Positions 17,447 to 26,486 of a stretch of DNA of 64,000 nt are shown here, one piece after another. The notes under the pieces are model-generated. The model worked only from the letters and a program-made list of their open reading frames with translations. It was not told the origin of the DNA and made no database searches. Made by a program: the position numbers and the translations under genes. The stretch covers positions 1,207,676 to 1,271,675 of the forward strand of contig NZ_LELK01000004.1 of NCBI RefSeq assembly GCF_001039475.1, read 5' to 3'. The stretch is from Guptibacillus hwajinpoensis (GTDB lineage Bacteria > Bacillota > Bacilli > Bacillales > Guptibacillaceae). Positions within the stretch are counted from its first letter, which is position 1; the number at the start of each line of letters is the position of its first letter.

Positions 17447-18510
17447 TTGGCTTTGTTCTTAATTAATGCCTCAATTTTGTTTGCTTGATCTCCTGCATTG
17501 TCCTGTTCCATTGAATGAATATATGTCTCTCGATTTTGATAGGTTTCACGAACAGACTTCATGAAAGATTCTTCAGTAAGATCTTCTTCTAATAGGACAT
17601 TTGCATAACCAGATTTCTCGAAAGATTGGGCATTCAAAATCTGATCACCTCTACTTGCTGCTCTCGATAAAGGAATAAGAAGCATAGGTTTCTTTAAAGC
17701 AAGGAATTCGAAGATTGAATTTGAACCTGCTCTTGAAATAATCAAATCTGCCGTTGCTAATAGGTCAGGTAGTTCATCTGTTACATATTCGAACTGTTTG
17801 TATCCATTCATGTGAATCGTTGAATCTACTTGACCCTTACCAGTTAGGTGGAGAATATCAAACGTTTTTAGAAGTTCATCAAGCTGGTTTCTAACCGCTT
17901 CGTTGATTCTTTTTGCTCCGAGGCTTCCACCCATAATAAGCATGACTGGTTTGCTACCGGTAAACCCAGAGAAGGACAATCCTTTAGCTCGATTTCCGCT
18001 TTTTAGTTCATCTCGAACAACAGCACCAATGTATTCAGCCTTATTTTCTGGAAGGTGTTTCACCGTTTCTGGGAATGTTGTGCACACCTTTGAAGCGAAT
18101 GGGATGGCAACTTTGTTAGCAAGACCTGGAGTTAAATCAGATTCGTGAATAATAACAGGCACGCTATTCATTTTGCCTGCAATTACAACAGGAACAGAAA
18201 CAAATCCACCTTTTGAGAAAATTACAGAAGGTTTTTCGCGTTTAATAATAGAGAACGCTTCTCCTACCCCTTTAATAACCTTAAATGGATCTTTGAAATT
18301 ATTCCAATCGAAATACCTGCGTAATTTTCCTGTTGAAACATGATGGTACGTTACGCCTTTCAGTGGTTCTATTAACTGACGTTCGATGCCATTTTCTGAA
18401 CCAATATAATGAATGTCCCAGTCATCTTTAAGAAAACGTGGAATAAGAGCTAGATTAACTGTCACATGTCCGGCAGAACCGCCACCGGTAAATAAAATTT
18501 TCTTTTTCAA
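17443..18510 (-). CDS. MurG-type undecaprenyl-PP-MurNAc-pentapeptide GlcNAc transferase
   Basis: A GT28-family glycosyltransferase that would add GlcNAc to lipid I to give lipid II at the inner membrane face. Family motifs include the N-terminal [27 protein letters not shown], and [23 protein letters not shown] in the C-terminal UDP-GlcNAc domain. The TTG at 18510 (355 residues) is preferred because the glycine-rich motif normally starts within a few residues of the N-terminus and GAAGGTGAGG lies upstream; an ATG at 18546 is the alternative. It is isolated from any mur/fts cluster, suggesting a second copy as in some other Bacillaceae. Confidence 0.85.
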   Translation of the reverse strand: MKKKILFTGGGSAGHVTVNLALIPRFLKDDWDIHYIGSENGIERQLIEPLKGVTYHHVSTGKLRRYFDWNNFKDPFKVIKGVGEAFSIIKREKPSVIFSKGGFVSVPVVIAGKMNSVPVIIHESDLTPGLANKVAIPFASKVCTTFPETVKHLPENKAEYIGAVVRDELKSGNRAKGLSFSGFTGSKPVMLIMGGSLGAKRINEAVRNQLDELLKTFDILHLTGKGQVDSTIHMNGYKQFEYVTDELPDLLATADLIISRAGSNSIFEFLALKKPMLLIPLSRAASRGDQILNAQSFEKSGYANVLLEEDLTEESFMKSVRETYQNRETYIHSMEQDNAGDQANKIEALIKNKAK

Positions 18511-18682
18511 CGAGATTTCCTCACCTTCAACAATTGTCTTGCTCATTTTATTCACTCTCCCTATTGTATCATGATTAAAAAAATACAAAGAGTTCAATTT
18601 AAAATCCAGAAGATTCACAGCATAAGAGTAGAGTGATACAATAAGTGAACAATTGACATTAGATATAAAGGGGAGAAAATCA

Positions 18683-20278
18683 TTGGGAACGCTTTGGTTT
18701 GGTGGGAAAATATATACGCTTGATCAAGAGAATGAGACAGTAGAAGCAGTTTATACAGAAGGCGGACGTATTAAAAAAACAGGTACTGAAGCTGAACTAA
18801 GATCTCTTTTTGGCAGTCAAATAAATGAGCGCCGTGACCTTAAAGGTCACGTTATGATTCCAGGTTTTGTTGATAGTCACCTCCATATGATTGGTCATGG
18901 CGAGAAACTTCTGCGTTTGGACTTATCTCAATCTCAATCAGCCGAGGAAATGAAAAGGCTACTTCTTGAGAAAGTAAGCAATGCTTCTTCAGATGAGTGG
19001 ATTATTGGTGAAGGATGGAACGAGAATAACTTCGCTGATCGTAAGATTTTTCATCGTGATGAACTTGATGAAATTTCGCCAAACCATCCGATGATGCTAA
19101 CGCGCGTCTGTCGACATGCCATTCTTGCAAACTCCATAGCGCTTGATCTGGCTGGTATCACCGATGAGACGAAAGATCCTGAAGGTGGAGTCATTATGCG
19201 AGATAGTAATGGCAAGGCGACTGGTTATCTTCTTGATCGTGCTCAGGAGTTAGTGAAAAATGCTATGCCAGAAGTGAGTATAGGATTCCTTGAACGAGCC
19301 CTTTCATCTTCCGTTGATGATCTTGTATCAAAAGGTGTCACAGGTGGACATAGTGAAGACCTAAATTACTATGGTGGCTTTACCCGAACATATGAAACCT
19401 TTATGAATGTAATTAATGGCAAACGCAAGTTTAGAGCGAATTTGCTCGTTCATCATGAAGTCATTGATGAGATGAGAAGGCAAGGATTAGGTTATGGTGA
19501 TGGCACGGAATACGTAGAACTTGGTGCCATGAAAATATTTGCTGATGGTGCGCTTGGAGGTCGAACAGCATTATTGAGTCATCCATACAATGATTCTCCT
19601 GACACATCAGGAGTTGCGATACACAGCATAGAAGGGTTAACAACGCTCGTTAGAGAAGCGAGAACTCATGATATGCCTGTTGCCATTCATGTCATTGGAG
19701 ATTTAGCACTAGAATATGCCATTGAAGCAATTGAACAATTCCCTGCCCCATACGGTTTGAGAGACCGCTTGATTCATACACAAGTTGTTCGACCAGACTT
19801 AATAGATCGTCTTAACCAACTATCTGTCATTCTTGATATTCAACCAAGATTCGTTGCATCTGATTTCCCGTGGGTGATGGAGCGTTTAGGAGAAGAGAGA
19901 ATGGCTATGTCGTTCGCGTGGAAAACCTTGTTACATAGTGGCATCCCAATAGCAGGTGGATCTGACGCCCCAATTGAGCCGGTTGATCCGCTGCTCGGGA
20001 TTCATGCAGCCGTTACGAGAAAACGTCCAAATGATACGCATGAAGGCTATTACCCTGAGCAGAAGCTATCCATGTTTGAGGCAGTGTCACTATTTACTAC
20101 AGGAAGCGCATACGCAATTGGTCGTGAAGATGAGCGGGGGAAAATAATGGAGAACTATGATGCTGATTTCACTGTTCTAAACCGTGATATATTCGCATGC
20201 GATTCGGATTTACTCCTACAAACAAAAGCAGTTATGACGGTGGTTAATGAATCTGTTGTGTATAGTGACTTTAATTAG
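18683..20278 (+). CDS. Amidohydrolase, YtcJ-like (amidohydrolase 3 family)
   Basis: A 531-residue metal-dependent hydrolase. The metal site HLH is in [14 protein letters not shown] near residue 66. Further ligands appear in AIHVIGD, IHTQVV and a [12 protein letters not shown] motif near the C-terminal third. The family cleaves C-N bonds of small molecules, but the substrate is unknown. The TTG at 18683 is chosen over the upstream TTG at 18653 because AAGGGGAG lies directly between them. The neighbour is a divergent MurG-like gene. B. subtilis ytcJ occupies the corresponding position. Confidence 0.85.
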   Translation: MGTLWFGGKIYTLDQENETVEAVYTEGGRIKKTGTEAELRSLFGSQINERRDLKGHVMIPGFVDSHLHMIGHGEKLLRLDLSQSQSAEEMKRLLLEKVSNASSDEWIIGEGWNENNFADRKIFHRDELDEISPNHPMMLTRVCRHAILANSIALDLAGITDETKDPEGGVIMRDSNGKATGYLLDRAQELVKNAMPEVSIGFLERALSSSVDDLVSKGVTGGHSEDLNYYGGFTRTYETFMNVINGKRKFRANLLVHHEVIDEMRRQGLGYGDGTEYVELGAMKIFADGALGGRTALLSHPYNDSPDTSGVAIHSIEGLTTLVREARTHDMPVAIHVIGDLALEYAIEAIEQFPAPYGLRDRLIHTQVVRPDLIDRLNQLSVILDIQPRFVASDFPWVMERLGEERMAMSFAWKTLLHSGIPIAGGSDAPIEPVDPLLGIHAAVTRKRPNDTHEGYYPEQKLSMFEAVSLFTTGSAYAIGREDERGKIMENYDADFTVLNRDIFACDSDLLLQTKAVMTVVNESVVYSDFN

Positions 20279-20307
20279 TTGCATGACGGAAGTTTAATGG
20301 TTAAATC

Positions 20308-20345
20308 GAAAGAAGCACCGCTATATATAGCGGTGCTTCTTTCTT
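20308..20345. terminator. Bidirectional terminator between the amidohydrolase and NAD kinase genes
   Basis: An 18-bp perfect palindrome (GAAGCACCGC/GCGGTGCTTC core) centred between 20325 and 20326, with T-rich arms on both strands. Confidence 0.88.
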
Positions 20346-20360
20346 GGCGATTCAGCTTTT

Positions 20361-21158
20361 TTACAGGAAACTTCTCTGAACTTTGTGCCAGAAGGAATTA
20401 TCCTTTAGCTTCACTGTTTTGATTCGTTTTTCAGGGATGTGGATATGGATTTCTTTCGCATGTTGAATACTTAACGCTTCATTGTCGATTCCAATAACCG
20501 GATAATCATTACCGTCTTGGATAACTTGAAGTGTTAGTGATCTTTCATCACTTAGTACAAATGGCGATCCGAGTGTACGGTAGTGGTTATTATTTAGTGA
20601 AGCGAGCTCACTAACCTGCATACAAGCTAGTTTAGGATCCATTACTGCTCCATTTACTGATTTGTTATAAGCTGTGCTCCCAGTAGGAGTCGACACGATC
20701 AGCCCATCTCCTCTGAATGTCTCAAAGTGGAAATCTTCTACATACACTTCCATTGCAAGCGTTTTAATAATAGAAGATCGAATTGTACATTCGTTTAAAC
20801 AGTAAAAAGAGGATTCATTATTTACCTTAACTTCAATGGTTGGGTACCGACGAACTTCAATGCCCTCTGACAAAATATCTCCTACCATTTCCTGCAAGTT
20901 ATCGATGTGAAAATCGCAATAGAAGCCAAGCTCTCCGGTTGAGATTCCTACGTATAGACAGTCTTCTCGAAATCCTGTTTGTCTAACTGCTTGTAGGAAA
21001 GCACCGTCTCCACCTATGCTTGCAATAATGCTTGCATCTTTTGCTTCTTCAACGATATGAAAATCGTTTTTTTCAGCAAGCGCTTTTAGAGGTTCTACTT
21101 TCTCCTGCAATTCTTTTGTTTGTTTATAGAAAAAGAATAAATTACGGCGATTTGGCAT
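20361..21158 (-). CDS. NAD kinase
   Basis: A 265-residue ATP-NAD kinase that makes NADP from NAD. The GGDG signature (ASIIASIGGDGAFLQA) near residue 50 and the downstream TPTGSTAYNKSVNGA loop are diagnostic. The location beside sppA matches B. subtilis ytdI, the second of two NAD kinase genes in Bacillus, rather than ppnKA. The RBS GGGAGG precedes the ATG at 21158. Expression may start in the 238-base divergent gap shared with sppA, where no clear promoter was found. Confidence 0.93.
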   Translation of the reverse strand: MPNRRNLFFFYKQTKELQEKVEPLKALAEKNDFHIVEEAKDASIIASIGGDGAFLQAVRQTGFREDCLYVGISTGELGFYCDFHIDNLQEMVGDILSEGIEVRRYPTIEVKVNNESSFYCLNECTIRSSIIKTLAMEVYVEDFHFETFRGDGLIVSTPTGSTAYNKSVNGAVMDPKLACMQVSELASLNNNHYRTLGSPFVLSDERSLTLQVIQDGNDYPVIGIDNEALSIQHAKEIHIHIPEKRIKTVKLKDNSFWHKVQRSFL

Positions 21159-21396
21159 TTGAATTCCTCCCTGTCCAACTGTTAGTCTTCTTTACTTTAT
21201 CATTCTCTCTTTTTAGAAAAAAGAAAAAATTTCATTTTTTAATCGGATATCTATTAGTTTAGCGCTTCTTTTTGAAATGATACAACAAGTTTAAAGAGTG
21301 CGGTTCCTTATTTTGTATGATATTCTCGAAAATATGAAACCAATAATATGGCTTCATCGTACATACTATAGCATCAGGATATAGAGGAGGCTTATT

Positions 21397-22392
21397 ATGA
21401 ATGGAAAACGGTGGATAGCGCTTGGTATAGCTGTCGTTCTTATCATCGTATCAATTGGGTTTAATTTCGTTTCTAGTCTTGCTTTTGGCGGATGGAAAGA
21501 GGAAATAAATTCATCAGATCAGTTCGCTGAGACGGTTATTGAAGAAGGGAGCGGTTTAAACAAAATCGCAGTGCTGAATGTAGAAGGCGTTATTCAGGAT
21601 ACGGGAGCGAATAATAGCTTTTTGCCACAGGCGGGTTACAATCACGATGTCTTTCTTAAGCGTCTTGAACATGCAGGGGATGATAACAGTGTTAAAGGAA
21701 TCATACTTCGCTTGAACACGCCAGGTGGCGGTGTTGTTGAAAGTGAAGAGATTCATGATGAGATCTTAGAGTTGAAAGAAAAAACAGATAAGCCGATTTA
21801 TGTTTCAATGGGTAGTATGACAGCATCAGCAGGGTATTACATATCAGCTCCTGTTGATAAAATCTATGCTAGTCCATCAACAATTACAGGGTCAATTGGC
21901 GTTATCATGCAGTCAATGAATTACTCTGAGCTTGCAGAGAAAGTTGGAGTGAAGTGGGAGACTATTAAGAGTGGTCCTCATAAAGATATCATGTCTCCTA
22001 ATCGTGAGATGACTGATGAAGAACGTGATATTCTACAGTCTATGATTGATAATTCTTATGACGAATTTGTTCGAGTTGTAAGTGAAGGAAGAGAGATAGA
22101 CGAAAGCAAAGTTCGAGAGCTTGCTGACGGAAGAATCTACGATGGAAGACAGGCAAAGGATGTTGATCTTGTTGATGATCTTGGCAACCTAGAAGACACC
22201 TTCGAAGCGATGAAGAAAGACTTAGGGGATAGCAATCTTCAAGTTATTCAATACAAACAGAACCTAGGTTTTAACTCATTATTCGAAATGACAGCTGCCA
22301 AATTAATGGGGCCAGATAAAGACCTACTAGGTATTCAGCAGCTACTGTCTACGCCGCAATCACCGAAACTAATGTATTTATACTCTGAATAA
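21397..22392 (+). CDS. sppA: Signal peptide peptidase SppA
   Basis: A 331-residue membrane-anchored serine protease of the S49 family that degrades leftover signal peptides. An N-terminal transmembrane segment is at about residues 6-24. The Ser/Lys dyad is inferred as S144 (MTASAGYYIS) and K196 (IKSGPHKD), 52 residues apart as in B. subtilis SppA. GSIGVIMQ follows the serine motif. The RBS AGAGGAGG precedes the ATG. It is followed after 13 bases by a YteJ-like gene, the B. subtilis operon arrangement. Confidence 0.95.
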   Translation: MNGKRWIALGIAVVLIIVSIGFNFVSSLAFGGWKEEINSSDQFAETVIEEGSGLNKIAVLNVEGVIQDTGANNSFLPQAGYNHDVFLKRLEHAGDDNSVKGIILRLNTPGGGVVESEEIHDEILELKEKTDKPIYVSMGSMTASAGYYISAPVDKIYASPSTITGSIGVIMQSMNYSELAEKVGVKWETIKSGPHKDIMSPNREMTDEERDILQSMIDNSYDEFVRVVSEGREIDESKVRELADGRIYDGRQAKDVDLVDDLGNLEDTFEAMKKDLGDSNLQVIQYKQNLGFNSLFEMTAAKLMGPDKDLLGIQQLLSTPQSPKLMYLYSE

Positions 22393-22405
22393 GGAGGCAG
22401 GCAGA

Positions 22406-22879
22406 ATGGACGAAACAATGAATACAACTGCCCCTCCTGCATCCGTTTCTAATGAATTGTCGAACGTTCGATTTGCTGGATTTTGGATGCGTTTTTGGGC
22501 ATATTTAGTCGATATTATTGTTGTAGCAAGTCTAAATGGTATTTTAATTACTCCTGCTATAAGAGGGTTTGATATCCCTGCAGGTGAACCGGCATTTTTA
22601 CCACTTCAAGCCATTTTAACAGGAACTGTCTATTATGCTTATTTTATCTTGATGACGAAGTTTCTGTCTCAAACGCTTGGGAAGATGCTTTTCGGGTTAA
22701 GAGTTGAGTCTGATAAAGTTGCTAAGTTAACATGGGGAACTGTTATTTTCCGAGAAGGTATTGGCCGTTTTATAAGCAAAACCATCTTTTTTGTCGGATT
22801 TATAGTAGTGGCATTCACAAAGAAGAAACAAGGGATACATGATCTATTTGCAGATACGATCGTTGTTCATGAAAAATAA
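22406..22879 (+). CDS. RDD-family membrane protein (YteJ-like)
   Basis: A 157-residue protein with the RDD domain. FWMRFWAYLVDIIVV at residues 27-41 carries the family Arg and Asp residues, then there are two or three further membrane segments and GKMLFGLRV. In B. subtilis, YteJ works with SppA and affects resistance to antimicrobial peptides. The gene sits 13 bases after sppA with an AAGGAGG RBS, so the two are probably cotranscribed. Function here is inferred from that context. Confidence 0.88.
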   Translation: MDETMNTTAPPASVSNELSNVRFAGFWMRFWAYLVDIIVVASLNGILITPAIRGFDIPAGEPAFLPLQAILTGTVYYAYFILMTKFLSQTLGKMLFGLRVESDKVAKLTWGTVIFREGIGRFISKTIFFVGFIVVAFTKKKQGIHDLFADTIVVHEK

Positions 22880-22889
22880 CGTTTAGTGT

Positions 22890-22921
22890 ATAAACCTGTC
22901 CACACTGGGCAGGTTTATTCT
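22890..22921 (+). terminator. Weak terminator after the RDD gene
   Basis: ATAAACCTG / CAGGTTTAT stem with a CC/GG extension and a poor T tract. It probably ends the sppA operon. Confidence 0.55.
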
Positions 22922-23000
22922 ATGTGGCATTTTTTTGCTTATTAATCATTCGTATATAAAAGGTGCTTTAAAAAGCCTATAAAAAGGAGGGGCATGTTTA

Positions 23001-23600
23001 TTGATTATAGCAATTGTTGCTGTATTTGGTTTGCTTCTAATTGCTTCCGTGCCTCTCATTATCTTTTCAACTGTTAAAGTCACAGTAACAATTGAACATT
23101 CGAGAGCTGTAGAGGAGCTACAGATCGATGTTAAGGCGCTGTTTGGTCTATTGTTTTACTCTACAGCTATTCCGCTTAAAGAGCTGCTAGAAAGCGGAGA
23201 AGAAGCAATTAAAGACAAAGCTGAAGAAACAACTTTTAAAGGGGACATACAAGAACTTCTGAAATTATTTAAAAAAACGCATGGAGCGAAAGATGCTGTT
23301 CAATTTATTCTAGAGAAAACAAGTGTAAGAAAAATTCAGTGGGAAACTAATTTTGGAATGACCAACGCAGCAAATACGGCGGTGGGAGCTGAGCTACTGT
23401 TAAATGCAAAAATTGCTTTATTTGCGCTTCTATCTCACTATTCGAACTTACTTACCGTTCCCCAATTAATTGTTACACCTATTTATGAAATGAAAACAAT
23501 CCAAACATATATTAAATGCATGATCACCTTTAAACTGGGGCATGCTATGATCGCGGTAATTAAATTATTGAAGTCTCAGAAGAATATTCAAGGGACTTAA
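23001..23600 (+). CDS. DUF2953 protein (YtfI-like)
   Basis: A 199-residue protein with an N-terminal membrane segment (about 3-25) followed by a soluble region and a hydrophobic C-terminal region (LLLNAKIALFALLSHY). It matches the DUF2953/YtfI family by architecture and by lying directly before ytfJ, as in B. subtilis. Function is unknown, with a sporulation role implied only by its partner. The TTG at 23001 follows AAAGGAGGGG; an ATG at 22994 is in another frame and does not stay open. Confidence 0.82.
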   Translation: MIIAIVAVFGLLLIASVPLIIFSTVKVTVTIEHSRAVEELQIDVKALFGLLFYSTAIPLKELLESGEEAIKDKAEETTFKGDIQELLKLFKKTHGAKDAVQFILEKTSVRKIQWETNFGMTNAANTAVGAELLLNAKIALFALLSHYSNLLTVPQLIVTPIYEMKTIQTYIKCMITFKLGHAMIAVIKLLKSQKNIQGT

Positions 23601-23629
23601 CGGTCTAGTAGGTGAAGGAGGAAAACGAG

Positions 23630-24166
23630 ATGGCTGAACATCCTATTGAAGGACTTATGCAAACTGCAATGGAGAACCTTAAAGACATGATCGATGTAAA
23701 TACAATCATTGGAGATCCTGTTGAAACGCCTGATGGCAGTGTTATTCTAACTGTGTCAAAGGTAGGGTTTGGCTTTGCAGCAGGTGGAAGTGAATTTATG
23801 TTGAAACAGCAGTCGGGCTCGAGCCGTGATCAGAACCAAAGTAAAGGAGAGCCATTTGGAGGAGGGAGCGGTGGTGGCGTGTCCATCACTCCAATTGCAT
23901 TTCTAATTGTTAGCGCAGGCGATATTAAAATGATACATCTTGATAACACAACACATCTATATGAACGCTTATTGGACCTTGCACCTCAAGCGATTGAAAA
24001 GGTGCAAAGTATGCTTCAGAACATGAACAAAGATTCCAAAGAGAAAAAGGATCAATCAAATGGACAACAGGGCAGTGGCCAAAAACATACAACTCAGTCC
24101 AAGAATCTTTTTCGCTCGCACCAACGCGGACAACATGATGACGAAAAGCAGGATTTAAACTTCTAA
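23630..24166 (+). CDS. ytfJ: Spore protein YtfJ / GerW family
   Basis: A 178-residue protein of the spore YtfJ family; the homologue GerW is required for normal germination in other spore formers. The conserved core runs from EGLMQTAMENLKDMIDVNTIIGDPV to the glycine-rich GGGSGGGVSITPIAFLIV around residues 85-110. The C-terminal 40 residues are polar and Gln/Lys/Ser-rich, making it longer than the about 150-residue B. subtilis protein. The start at ATG 23630 follows AAGGAGG, and an upstream in-frame GTG overlaps that RBS. A terminator follows immediately. Confidence 0.92.
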   Translation: MAEHPIEGLMQTAMENLKDMIDVNTIIGDPVETPDGSVILTVSKVGFGFAAGGSEFMLKQQSGSSRDQNQSKGEPFGGGSGGGVSITPIAFLIVSAGDIKMIHLDNTTHLYERLLDLAPQAIEKVQSMLQNMNKDSKEKKDQSNGQQGSGQKHTTQSKNLFRSHQRGQHDDEKQDLNF

Positions 24167-24193
24167 GTCGCTTATATCTAAGCGGCTTTTTAA
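24165..24193 (+). terminator. Terminator after ytfJ
   Basis: Stem AAGTCGCTTA (24165-24174) / TAAGCGGCTT (24179-24188, one G-U) followed by T residues. Confidence 0.8.
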
Positions 24194-24203
24194 TAGGTTA
24201 AAA

Positions 24204-24440
24204 AAGGCTCTTTTCTAAAAGGTTGTTGCTTTTGAAAGAAGTTTTGTATAAAGAACCAGATTTAGCTAATTGGAGCGGAAGGATGCTCGACTCCTGCGGG
24301 ACTAGCGGGACAGGTGAGACCCCACAGCCGCAATGTTTTTGTGCGCCGAGGAGGCTCAGCGCCCGCCCCGCGGAAAGCGAGCATCCTGAAGCGGAAATCA
24401 ACCACTACTCTTATAACAACAAAGTTTACGAAAAGAGCTT
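24204..24440 (+). repeat. MITE-like palindromic repeat, copy B
   Basis: A copy of the same element as 4879-5100, in opposite orientation, with ends AGGCTCTTTTC (24205-24215) and GAAAAGAGCTT (24430-24440). The core keeps GGAGCGGAA, the ATGCTCG/CGAGCAT arms and the CGGGACAGGTGAGACC segment. The central loop differs: the second CCTGCGGG partner is replaced by a stretch around 24323-24347. A more decayed fragment with the GTTGATTGTAGTGG and GGAGGCTCATCGCCC pattern follows at about 24494-24528. An ORF runs through the region but is an artefact of its GC content. Confidence 0.85.
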
Positions 24441-24584
24441 TAAAAAAGTTGTTTTTGAAAAGGATTTTGTATCAAAAATCCTCACTTCGATGTTGATTGT
24501 AGTGGAGGAGGCTCATCGCCCATCCGCACGAAAATATCCTCTTCATATGTATCAATTAAGAGGATAACCAGATTAGCTAATTTC

Positions 24585-24613
24585 TTGAAATATAATCTCA
24601 GCACATATATGAT
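24585..24613 (+). promoter_or_regulatory. Promoter of tpx
   Basis: TTGAAA (24585-24590), 17-base spacer, TATGAT (24608-24613). A perfect palindrome GTCGTA-CA-TACGAC lies at 24621-24634, starting at about the expected +1, and may be an operator. Confidence 0.75.
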
Positions 24614-24656
24614 GAAAGCAGTCGTACATACGACCAATTATAAAGGAGGTATGAAC

Positions 24657-25154
24657 ATGGCTAATATTACATTTAAAGAAAATCCAATGACTCTTCTTGG
24701 TGAAGAAGTGAAAAAGGGTGATAAAGCTCCGAATTTCACAGTACTAGCAAATGATCTATCAGAAAAAACACTTAATGACTATTCAGGCGTGCGTATTATC
24801 AGTGTAGTTCCATCACTTGACACGGGTGTTTGCGATGCTCAGACGCGTAAATTTAACGAAGAAGCAGCTGGTTTGAATAATGTTAACGTGTTAACGATAA
24901 GTGCTGATCTTCCATTCGCACAGAAACGCTGGTGCGGTGCTGCAGGCATTGAGAATGCCATTACTTTATCTGATCATCGTGATCTATCATTTGGTAAGGC
25001 GTTTGGCGTTGCTATTAAGGAACTTCGCTTGTTGGCGCGTGCTGTTTTTGTCGTAGATAGTAAAGACGAAGTGGTTCATGCAGAGTATGTAAGTGAAGCA
25101 ACAAACCATCCTGATTATGAAGAAGCATTAAAGGCTGCGAAGCAAGCTGAATAA
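24657..25154 (+). CDS. tpx: Thiol peroxidase (atypical 2-Cys peroxiredoxin)
   Basis: Reduces hydrogen peroxide and alkyl hydroperoxides using thioredoxin. The 165-residue protein has the peroxidatic C59 in [11 protein letters not shown] and the resolving C93 in RWCGAAG, the Tpx arrangement. The start is ATG at 24657 with AAAGGAGGT upstream; a longer frame from 24585 begins in the -35 box and is rejected. Gene order ytfJ-tpx-ytxK-ackA is conserved with B. subtilis, but a repeat element has entered between ytfJ and tpx. Confidence 0.97.
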   Translation: MANITFKENPMTLLGEEVKKGDKAPNFTVLANDLSEKTLNDYSGVRIISVVPSLDTGVCDAQTRKFNEEAAGLNNVNVLTISADLPFAQKRWCGAAGIENAITLSDHRDLSFGKAFGVAIKELRLLARAVFVVDSKDEVVHAEYVSEATNHPDYEEALKAAKQAE

Positions 25155-25170
25155 AGAAACGAACCTAGAG

Positions 25171-25207
25171 AAGGACTTCGATGAAAAACTCATCGAGGTC
25201 TTTTTTT
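25171..25207 (+). terminator. Terminator after tpx
   Basis: Stem GACTTCGATGA / TCATCGAGGTC with a short A-rich loop and a seven-T run. Confidence 0.9.
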
Positions 25208-25252
25208 AGGAGTTCTTGATCACCTGCAATTAAGCAAGATTATCCTGCATTG

Positions 25253-25281
25253 TTGCGAAAGCGTTCAAGACTGTTTACAAT
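25253..25281 (+). promoter_or_regulatory. Promoter of ytxK
   Basis: TTGCGA (25253-25258), 17-base spacer, TACAAT (25276-25281). It lies about 30 bases before the start codon. Confidence 0.65.
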
Positions 25282-25311
25282 AGAGACGGCAAACTGATAG
25301 GAGGCCAAATG

Positions 25312-26304
25312 ATGTCTGATATGACTGTAGAAGCTTTATATAAAGTACTAGATGAATCGACGCTTGTTCTACAAAATAAATTAGAAATGTCTTATCTTGA
25401 GGGACTTGTTGAAACGGGACTAAACCTTTTTGAAAATAAGGTACTTCAAGAAGAATTGGATGCGGATACGGTTGTGCGCCTTAAAAATCTGTATGACTCA
25501 TGTGATTTGGAAGGTGTTGAGAAAGAAACCATTCGTAAAGGAATCCAACTCGCCCTACTGAAAGGGATGAAAAAAGGTATTCAGCCTCACCATGCAATGA
25601 CACCAGATAGTGTTGCACATCTAATCGGATACCTTGTGAAAAAATATAAAGATGTATTAGGCATAGACGAAATGAGAATTCTGGATCCTGCAGTAGGAAC
25701 TGGAAATTTATTAACCTCGGTTCTCAACCAGTTAGAAGGAGAGACTGTTGAGGCATATGGTGCTGAACCAGATGATTTACTACTGCACCTAGGATTTGCA
25801 AATGCTAATTTGCAAAAACACCAAGTTGAATTTCTCCACCAGGATAGCGTGAAGCCACTGTACATTCCGCAGGTGAATACGGTTGTTACGGATCTTCCTG
25901 TAGGTTATTACCCACACGAGGAAGCTGCTGCGAATTACACGTTAAGAGCTAGCGAAGGAATGTCTTACGTCCATCATCTTCTTATTGAGCAAAGTTTGAA
26001 TATGACAGAAGACTCAGGAATGCTCTTCTTTATGATTCCAAACTTTCTCTTCGGTGACGATGGAGCGAAACAAGTAAGGAACTTATTGAATGAACGCTCT
26101 GTCATTCATGGAATTATTCAATTACCTACTAGCCTTTTTGCAAATGAATCTCAAGCAAAAAGCATTCTAGTTGTTCAGAAGAACGGTGAGCATACGTTAA
26201 AACCGAAGCAGGTAATGATGGCGAAATTACCGTCCTTCTCCAATCGTGAAGCGATGTTAAACATGATGTCTCAAATTAATGGCTGGTTCTCACAACTTTC
26301 ATAA
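25312..26304 (+). CDS. ytxK: Class I SAM-dependent methyltransferase, YtxK
   Basis: A 330-residue protein resembling the catalytic part of N6-adenine DNA methylases (HsdM-like). The SAM-binding motif DPAVGTGNLL is near residue 125. At the position of the catalytic NPPY/F it has DLPVGYYP (about 194), so the usual Asn-Pro-Pro is lost. No specificity subunit, restriction gene or target-recognition domain is near. It sits before ackA as in B. subtilis. Substrate is unknown; methylation of DNA should not be assumed. The second ATG (25312) is preferred for spacing to GGAGG. Confidence 0.88.
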   Translation: MSDMTVEALYKVLDESTLVLQNKLEMSYLEGLVETGLNLFENKVLQEELDADTVVRLKNLYDSCDLEGVEKETIRKGIQLALLKGMKKGIQPHHAMTPDSVAHLIGYLVKKYKDVLGIDEMRILDPAVGTGNLLTSVLNQLEGETVEAYGAEPDDLLLHLGFANANLQKHQVEFLHQDSVKPLYIPQVNTVVTDLPVGYYPHEEAAANYTLRASEGMSYVHHLLIEQSLNMTEDSGMLFFMIPNFLFGDDGAKQVRNLLNERSVIHGIIQLPTSLFANESQAKSILVVQKNGEHTLKPKQVMMAKLPSFSNREAMLNMMSQINGWFSQLS

Positions 26305-26309
26305 GCGGT

Positions 26310-26323
26310 TTGAAACGTTTACA
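26310..26323 (+). promoter_or_regulatory. Candidate cre site upstream of ackA
   Basis: TTGAAACGTTTACA has one mismatch (second base) to TGNAANCGNWNNCA and lies about 43 bases before the ackA -35 box. CcpA activates ackA from an upstream cre in B. subtilis. A second, weaker cre-like sequence (TGTAAGCGGTTTTC) lies at about 26348-26361, closer to the promoter. Confidence 0.55.
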
Positions 26324-26365
26324 TTTCTGAATTGGCGGAATACTTATATGTAAGCGGTTTTCGCC

Positions 26366-26394
26366 TTGAATAAAGTAATGGTGGGTGTTTAAAT
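26366..26394 (+). promoter_or_regulatory. Promoter of ackA
   Basis: TTGAAT (26366-26371), 17-base spacer, TTAAAT (26389-26394), placing the start about 90 bases before ackA and downstream of the cre-like sequences. Confidence 0.55.
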
Positions 26395-26486
26395 AATAAG
26401 AGTGTTAAAAGATAGAAGGGACCTTCCCTTCTATTTTCGTGTCGTACGTCAATTTATCATTAATTGAATTAAAGGAGCTGTCACAT

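Noticed and set aside
24223-24567. 114-codon reading frame through repeat copy B
   Set aside because: It runs through the GC-rich palindromic repeat, has no RBS, and its product is not protein-like; copies A and C do not preserve the frame.
25255-25270. cre-like GAAAGCGTTCAAGA in the ytxK promoter
   Set aside because: Three mismatches at important positions of the consensus.
25312-26304. Type I restriction-modification system
   Set aside because: Only a HsdM-like methyltransferase is present, with an altered catalytic motif and no R or S subunit nearby; the conserved synteny points to YtxK.
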